Below are positions 57,821-64,000 of a stretch of 64,000 nt of DNA, piece after piece (position 1 is the first letter of the stretch; the number at the start of each line of letters is the position of its first letter). A model generated the notes under the pieces. That model ran no database searches. It saw nothing but the letters and a program-made list of their open reading frames with translations, and was not told the DNA's origin. The stretch lies in NCBI GenBank assembly GCA_918807975.1, contig OU964918.1:22614477-22678476 (forward strand). Direction: 5' to 3'. The position numbers were made by a program, and so were the translations under genes. Source of the DNA: Aplidium turbinatum (lineage: Eukaryota; Chordata; Ascidiacea; Aplousobranchia; Polyclinidae).

Positions 57821-59439
57821 CAGTGGTTCCCAACTCATGGGTTGCGACCCAAAGTTGGGTCGCCTGATAATTTTTTTGGGTTGCTTGTTTTTCAGGCATA
57901 TTGTATCTTGGGCGAAAAAAATAACAATAAAAACAATTTTAAACGTGAGATGAGATCGATCACAAAACTGGAAAATATAAACACAAGTCATGAAGCGTTT
58001 CATGTCGAGACATCGGAAAGCTTTGTAGCATGATCGTAGTGCAAGAAGTTTTAACAATTTTCGCTTTTATTATTATTATTATTAAATGTAAACCCAACAA
58101 AAATTTCAGTCTCAAACATAAATTAACTTGACAAAGTTACGGGATATATATTGTAACGTGCACTATATGTCACGAACGCTATGTCGGACAACTATGACAA
58201 AGTTTTCCACACGTTGGACCACGCATAGTCTGGTGTAGTAAAACGCATCAAAGACAAAGCCCCAAGTGCTGTATATGGACTTATTGCTTTCTCCACAGAG
58301 AGGCCTTTGCTGCAAAAAAGCTGTTTCAAGAACTGCACGAAGTGTTGAATGATGTGAAGTGTGTAAACTTCATCAAAACAAGTCCACTAAATCGGCATTT
58401 GTTTTCGTCTTTGTGGATTCTGATTATTATCAAGCGTTGCTGTTGCACACAGAAGTGTGATAGTTGTCACGAGGTCGTGTCCTCGTGTCCTGAAGCGAGT
58501 TTGTAATTTGCGAGAGGAGATTGCTACCTTCCTGAGGCTACAGAACTGTGTGAGATAAGCCGAGAAGTTTTTGCAAGAAGTTTTCAAGGCAAAAGTTGCT
58601 TACCTTGCCGATATATTTGACTCTCTGAATTCTCTAAATTTATATATGCAAGGCAACGGTTTTACGGTGATTGATCGCGCCGTAAAAGTTTCTGCTTACC
58701 ACAAAAAACTCATATTCTGGAAAAGTTATGTCACCAGAGATGAGTACGATATATTTCCTCAGCTAACGCATAATATCTGTGGCAATGAAATTGATATTAA
58801 GCAAACGATAATTAGACACCTGGAACAGTTTGCCAAAAAGTTTGTGCACTACTATGGAGAATCTCTAACACTTAATAACCAAATGATTGGATAATTGATC
58901 CATTTGTTGGAAAAGATCTGCCTCAACTTTCCATCCATGTTGCAGAACAGTTTATGGACATAACGACAGAAGTAGCAAACCGTATTTCTTTTGCGTCCTT
59001 CAAAGACAAATACCCCAAAGATTCTGCAAACATCCACTTTTGGGCTTCCATGTACAAAGTGTATCCCGCAGTTTCACAATTAGGGATTCAAAAACAGATT
59101 CCATTTGCAACAACTTGGCTTTGTAAGATTGGATTTAGCGCCATGTGTGTATTGAAAACTGAACAGCGAAACCGGTTGGAAGTTAAAGCCGACATGTGGC
59201 TATGCCTAAGCAAAATAACGCCTCGATTTCAAAAACTCACTGACAGCAAGCCAGCACATTAGTGATTTGATAAACATATTATTTTCGGAAAAAGTTACTG
59301 CTTTTGTAGTGCTGTTTGTTTGCAACACAATCTTGTATCGCTTTTAAAATAGTACAACAATTTGCTTGGGTCTCAAGATTTTACCGAACTGAATTTTTTT
59401 TTTAAATGGGTCACTTTAAAAACGAGTTGGGAACCACTG
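57821..59439 (+). mobile_element. hAT (CAGTGGTTCCCAACTC ends) with ZBED5-like C-terminal half
   Basis: Left CAGTGGTTCCCAACTC; right GAGTTGGGAACCACTG, perfect inverted ends. Identical flanks ACTTAATA (57813-57820 and 59440-59447). It is 50 bp past SRCAP exon g. Only the second half of a transposase is present. Confidence 0.92.
58330..59262 (+). pseudogene. ZBED5/SCAND3-like hAT transposase, C-terminal half, broken
   Basis: Plus strand: AKVAYLADIFDSLNSLNLYM, QGNGFTVIDRAVKVSAYHKK and LIFWKSYVTRDEYDIFPQLT (58571-58894). In another frame it continues [52 protein letters not shown] and LKTEQRNRL (58954-59262). The L.DIF..LN.LN..LQG....., FW....YP.....A......F.TT.LCE.GFS......K...R sequence is diagnostic of this hAT branch. 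Upstream frames (58150-58500) give TLDHA-like and CCTQKCDSCHEVVSSCPEAS-type remains. At least one stop near 58894 breaks it. Confidence 0.8.
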
Positions 59440-59447
59440 ACTTAATA

Positions 59448-60017
59448 TATCTTGTTTAAATTAAATAACCTTACACGAAATATGTGGAAAGAGTTATTTT
59501 CCTGGCGATGAGCGCTAGAAGCAAGCATTCTGTTTTGGTCACTACGTCACTAATACAGCAAGCATGGTGGTTTGGTCATTGTGTCACAATGTCAATAGCC
59601 ATTTGATGCAGTTTGAGAAACATTTCCAATCTGGGTGGTGAATTGATAGACTCGTACCAGAGGCTCAAATGAAGAGCTGCCCATTTTATATAGTTAATCT
59701 TACATTTGTATGCATTCACCCAACAAAGAATCGTAATTTGTTCCATAATTTTAACATGAAAATGTGTAACACTGCATGTAATTTTGGTACTAACATTGTT
59801 GTTTATTTTTTATTAATTAAAAAAAAAAGGATGTAACTTTTACATCTCATTTGATTTAATATGAGTACCGGTATCATATCATGTTGTTTCATTTTTGTCA
59901 TTAACGGGTTGTGAAAGAAAAAGATAAATGAGGTACATCAGTGATGTAATGGTACTTCAATGAACTGGAATAGGTGACAAAACCTTGAAAGGTTTAAAAC
60001 GTGCCTGAGAAATGATT
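59448..60017. other. No recognisable gene
   Basis: AT-rich presumed intron of the SRCAP gene. Confidence 0.4.
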
Positions 60018-60025
60018 GTATACAG

Positions 60026-61333
60026 CAGTGGACAGTGGTTCTCAAACTGGGGTTTGGAGTCCGCGAGACCATTTTCTGGGACTGCAAAGCACCTTCCAAA
60101 AATATTAATATGATCCCAAAAAAGAAATTTTTGTGGAAAGTAAAAATTTTCAGGCAACTTATTTTCCACACCAAAGTTAAAAGATATATTTTAGTAAGCT
60201 GGCTTGGCATCCTTCCACACAGTTTTTTAAGCCTTGCCTTTCGTTTCATTGTGATAGCCTTTGTTTCATTTCTATTGCCTTTATGACATCAAGGAGTGCA
60301 TGGTGGTGACGTACTCCTACAACACTCATGTTTACCAGATCACGAACAAAACAGCGAAATATACTTGACTAAAAAGGAGGTAGGCGAAGTTGATTAAGGC
60401 TGGTTATTTTTACTGATTTAAGTTTTGAATTGAATGCCTTTCCAAACTTTTAGCTTTTTTAGCCTTAATCAAATTAGCCAAAAATTAATAACTTAGTAAC
60501 TTTACTAATTGAATTTTTAACTTAAGTTTGAGTACAAAAAGTGAAAATGGCTCAGCCTCGAAAAAAATTAAGATTCAATGATTCGTATGTTCAATTTGGT
60601 TTCACTGTGATACATTGTGGAGAAGAAAAGCCGCAGTGCGTGCTATGCTGTAAAGTTTTAGCAAGTTCTGCTCTAAAACCTAGCAAGCTGAAAAGACATG
60701 TGGTAACACATCATCCAGGTTATCAAAACAAAGATACAGATTTTTTTAAACGGCAAGCTAATAGTTTAGTTAGGTGAAGATTTGATAGCACTAGGGATCA
60801 ATGGAAGGAAAATACTGCAGGGTTAAGGGCCTCCTACGAAGTTGCAAGAAAAATAGTTATCGCCAAGAAGCCTCACACCATCGGAGAACAACTGATCTTG
60901 CCTTGTTGCCAAGTTATTGTGTCAAACGTTTTGGGAGAATCTGAAGCTCAAAAGCTGAAGCAAGTGTCTCTGTCAAACGGCACTGTGAGTAAGAGAATAT
61001 CTGAGCTATCTGAAAACATTTTGTCGCAGGTGGTGTCAAAGATACAGAAGTCAATGTCACATTGATCCTAGCTCAAAACATGTTAGATGTAATGCATAAT
61101 ATCAAGATCATATTGAACCAAACGGAACCTAACATAGAACTGATAACACCCAAGCAGGTGCACTCATTTTATTGACACGTGCATTTTTAATTGCATGTAA
61201 TGATGTAGCAAATAAATTGTTATTTACCATTTTTGCGCTAATTTGCCTTAAGTTTTTGGTGGACCGTGAGTCGTTGAAAAAAATCGCAAGGGGACCATTC
61301 AACAATTTTTTTTTTTAAGTTTGAGAACCACTG
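60026..61333 (+). mobile_element. hAT (CAGTGG...CCACTG ends) with ZBED5-like N-terminal half
   Basis: Left CAGTGGACAGTGGTTCTCAA; right AGTTTGAGAACCACTG. Flanks GTATACAG (60018-60025) and GTATACAA (61334-61341) match at 7 of 8 bases. The left end carries a short CAGTGGA duplication. It encodes only the N-terminal part of a transposase. Confidence 0.8.
60547..61060 (+). pseudogene. ZBED5-like transposase N-terminal part with BED zinc finger
   Basis: Starting at ATG 60547, MAQPRKKLRFNDSYVQFGFT, then EKPQCVLCCKVLASSALKPS and KLKRHVVTHHPGY form a BED-type finger (C-x2-C ... H-x4-H). After a stop at 60775-60777 the same reading continues in frame with AGLRASYEVARKIVIAKKPH, TIGEQLILPCCQVIVSNVLG and LSNGTVSKRISELSENILSQ. 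The KKPHTIGE.L.LP, LSN.TV..RI..M pattern identifies the ZBED5/FAM200/SCAND3 branch. The catalytic half is absent, so this is a deletion derivative. Confidence 0.85.
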
Positions 61334-61449
61334 GTATACAAGGTCCCGCAGTTAAACTGGGACTTTTGCACTTTTTTTGTAATTACTCGATGTCAAGGAT
61401 GAGAAAGAGGAAATTATCATTTCAAGTTTATTAGTGTAATTCTTACAAT

Positions 61450-61980
61450 CTAGTCAACACAATTATATATTGTGATGGGATGGCCCTTTGCTTCGATAAT
61501 TTTGGATATTCTCTGGCGAAACCGTATACAACTTCTATTCGCTTTATCGGTATCAAGATTCCGGAATGCTCTTTGAATGGCTGCTTTAAGAGAGTTGAGG
61601 TTAGCATTTGGAATTGAGTTAGACCATCCTTCAATTACGCTGAATAGCCAATTGTTACAAACGTAACTAAGCATGCAATTTTCATCACGCTTTGTACTCA
61701 TGCACAAACGTGCAATGCTTTTTTCAATCCACTTGCGCACTGCGCATGCGACTCTGGGATAGTTTGACCAGTGGCGTAACAACATTGAGCAGATGCCCCT
61801 GCTAAAGGAGTTGGCTTTGAAATATCTGAGGATACCTGCCACATCAGCATCTTCCGAGCGATACTTTTCCAGTGTGGGCTTGATGGCAACTAAGCTGCGC
61901 TCCCGTTCAACGTTGCCAGATGGGAAAATAGGATACCAAATTAAAAAATTCTGGTGAAACTTAGCGTTCTTTGGTGCCAA
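61450..61980 (-). pseudogene. mariner-like transposase tail fused to unknown sequence
   Basis: A 176-codon frame on the minus strand ends NANLNSLKAAIQRAFRNLDT, then SCIRFRQRISKIIEAKGHPI, matching the C-terminus of mariner/maT transposases (SL..AI...W..M....V...C..FR.R...VI.A.GG.I). The first ~100 residues (ERERSLVAIKPTLEKYRSED, then ADVAGILRYFKANSFSRG) do not belong to that family and I do not recognise them. The left flank AAGGTCCCGCAGTTAAACTG (about 61341-61360) may be a terminal repeat. Confidence 0.5.
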
Positions 61981-62329
61981 GCTTTTTGACCTTGGAGCCA
62001 GACAACTTTTTGGTGAAATCTGGTGAAATTTTTCTCACTCAATTTTTTTTAGTTTTTAGCGAATAATCCCTGCTCGTAGCCTATAGAAAAGTTTTGCAAG
62101 AGGTTTGCATATGCGTGATGGCAGTGTTTTATGTCTTATGGCAGTGATTTAGCATTCTGGAATAGTGAATTATTCTGAATTGCCCATCCGTAGCTTCAGG
62201 CTTTCATTTGTCAAGATTTTGAGGCATATCACGCATTGCTGTCGATCCACACTATTTAAAGTAGTGTTCACGAATCTGTGTTTCAAAAACGCATCTCCAT
62301 AATTTCGCTTCTTGCCGACATAATCACAC

Positions 62330-62960
62330 TTTACAGGTTCATCAATACTTAACGTTACAAGAGATCCAATTTAAAAACTGGCAAAGGAGGCAAACGTGGC
62401 ATATGGAACCATGTTCACAGTTCTCAAGAAGGATTTGAGGATGAGCCCATTCAAACACATGAAGAAACAGTTGCTAAATGCCAATACCATTGAGAAACGC
62501 CTCTCCAGAGCCAAAATTCTGTTCTCACGCATTGAAGGAGGAGGCACACTGCCAAACCTTGTGTTAAGCGATGAGAAGAAATTTGATGTTCAGCATCATT
62601 TTAACAGTCAGAATGATCGTGTTTGGTCAAGAGATGGTGACGTGGAACCCGGGTAATCACTCGAAGACGAGGCGGCATCAGTGATGGTTTGGGCCGCAGT
62701 TAACGAATCAGGAAGGAGTCCATTGATTTTTGTCGACCAAGGAGTGAAATTGAACCAAGAAAACTACCGAAATGGTATTCTTGAGGGTTCATTGTTGCCT
62801 TGGGCAAAGAAACACTTCAAAAAACGTAATTGGACAAGGAAGAATGGCCTCCTTCATCCCCAGATCTGAACCTCTTACACTTTGGCATCTGGTCTTACCT
62901 GGAGAGCAAGGTTTCGACTAAACCACCACCAAAGTTTGAAAGCGCTAAAGAATATATTAA
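62330..62960 (+). pseudogene. mariner/Tc1-like transposase, broken
   Basis: Plus-strand pieces: AYGTMFTVLKKDLRMSPFKH, KRLSRAKILFSRIE, NLVLSDEKKFDVQHHFNSQN, DRVWSRDGD (62396-62656), then SVMVWAAVNESGRSPLIFVD, QGVKLNQENYRNGILEGSLL (62681-62869) and a late WPSSPDLNLLHFGIWSYLES-like stretch (about 62840-62910). LSDEKKF carries the first Asp of the mariner triad; the DLN region carries the third. A stop after DVEPG and a frame change near 62830 break it. Different subfamily details from the copy at 53306-53838. Confidence 0.8.
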
Positions 62961-63319
62961 GTGTGTATCTTGATCAAAAATCTACATTACAAAACGTCGC
63001 CAAAGCAACCCAACTTTGGGCGGGGGCAAGCATCCCGGACCTGGTCTTTTTTCGCTGAGATTTTTCGGTCATTTGCCCGAAATGACTTGAAAAAATTCTG
63101 TCCTTTTTTATTTATTTCGGTCATTTTTTGTGATAAAAATATTTCCTTTCAAGTAGCTGATACAAACCAAAGTTTGCATTTCCTGATTAGCTACAACATT
63201 AAGTTTCGCTGAGAAACGTTGTCGTTTTGATCTGAGAAAAGTTAGAACAGCCAAGCGTTTCTTCAACGTTCATCAGCGAAACTCAAACCTTTGACATTTT
63301 GACCGAATTGACTATATTT

Positions 63320-63382
63320 TTTTCCGGAATGGCCTGTTTCGGCTAGTCCGATTCGGCTAGTTCCCTATTCTGCTACAGTTTT
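63320..63382. mobile_element. Solitary end of the 9-bp-duplication family
   Basis: CCGGAATGGCCTGTTTCGGC, then TAGTCCGATTCGGCTAGTTC. This matches the right-end type (inverted) of 14920-15122 and 43482-48071 with TCGGCTA in place of TCGGTGA or TCGGAGA. Its partner end is not seen. Confidence 0.6.
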
Positions 63383-63384
63383 GC

Positions 63385-64000
63385 AGGCCTCGAAATTCCG
63401 GCGGTCATGGCGGACATGACCTCCGGAATGACCTCGAATGTCTGCCGAAGCCAACTCATTGGTCGGTCATAAATGACCGCCGTAAAATTCTTGACAAAAA
63501 TAGAGCTAATGCAGCAAAAATATATTTTAAATTTGAATTGTTACAAACGCAAACAAATACGGAGCTGAAGCAATAATAGTACAGGCAATTGCTTTAAAGA
63601 TCACATTAGAGTGGAGTGGTTAACGAGCTGATGGCAAAAGTAGCCATTTTTACATCATTTCAACGCCTTGCAATGTTGCCTTGAAATAAAGTTGTCTGAA
63701 CTTTTCGGCAGGATATGTATTGTAATTTTAACAATGAGGATTATTGCATTACATTGATCGTTTCTTAAAAAGAAAGGTCACATAGAAGCAAGTCTCAGCT
63801 GGGTTCCGCACGTGCTCAGGCGAATGTGGCGACCTTATTCACGCTGATACTGATAGAAATAGAATTTCTGCACAGAAGGGAGGGTGTTAGACTAACACTA
63901 TTGTGTTAGTTAGTTAACACTAACACTATTGAGGGCTAACACTATTGAGTCACTAATGCGCATTTGTCTGGACGGTCCTGAGCTGGAGATTTACGACCCC
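63385..64000. mobile_element. Divergent CAGGCCTCG-family element, cut by the window edge
   Basis: Starts CAGGCCTCGAAATTCCGGCG, then GGTCATGGCGGACATGACC and later TGACCGCCGTAAAATTC: the same terminal bases as the other copies but with GTCATGGCGG-type subterminal motifs and a different interior. It includes a palindromic-repeat relative (ATTTTTACATCATTTCAACG at about 63647). Near 63890-63950 TAACACTATTG recurs four times. The right end is not in the window. Confidence 0.6.

Noticed and set aside
57780-64000. SRCAP helicase exons near the right edge
   Set aside because: No frame here shows the expected Snf2 motifs (such as DEMGLGKTIQ); all recognisable coding is transposon-derived.

Overview
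This is AT-rich eukaryotic DNA, almost certainly from a metazoan invertebrate. It has GT-AG introns, no bacterial-type operons, and a large load of cut-and-paste DNA transposons, LINEs, a Penelope element and a tRNA-derived SINE. The species cannot be fixed from the sequence alone.

The only host gene I can support is a plus-strand SRCAP/Domino-type (SWR1/p400 family) chromatin-remodelling ATPase, seen as seven internal exons: 12011-12124, 40578-40718, 42530-42719, 51003-51080, 52869-53002, 56891-56971 and 57652-57771. All seven join in a consistent reading phase. The first three encode the HSA domain, and the rest encode the acidic linker upstream of the ATPase. The introns run from 0.7 kb to 28.5 kb. 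The N-terminal exons and the helicase domain are not in view; the helicase should lie beyond the right edge.

Nearly everything else is transposable elements, dated against each other by nesting. From left to right: 1-8.7 kb holds remnants of a large transposase family, a pogo-like element split by a hAT that itself holds a Penelope element and a MITE, then a LINE end. 9-14 kb holds copies of a family with CAGGCCTCG termini and the first SRCAP exon. 12.5-23.7 kb looks like one hAT (exact 8-bp target duplication) packed with younger insertions, including a piggyBac copy. 23.9-26.9 kb is an apparently intact transposon with a 567-aa uninterrupted ORF. 27.2-35.9 kb is a LINE broken by a four-deep stack of hATs and by a hAT carrying another LINE. 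36.7-39.3 kb is a hAT with transposase remains. 43.5-48.1 kb is an element with 9-bp target duplications, holding a Tigger-like element, a CAGGCCTCG copy and a 1.1-kb fold-back. 48.3-61.3 kb is mainly hATs between the late SRCAP exons, and 61.4-64 kb holds mariner-type remnants.

The least ordinary signals are a nearly complete type I hammerhead ribozyme fold in an SRCAP intron (41925-41973), a second hammerhead-like core in the loop of a palindromic repeat (11374-11500) that shares flanking sequence with the first, and a third degenerate one in the Penelope element. The transposon families with subterminal motif arrays are also unusual. All calls rest on reading the sequence and on remembered family motifs; no search was run.
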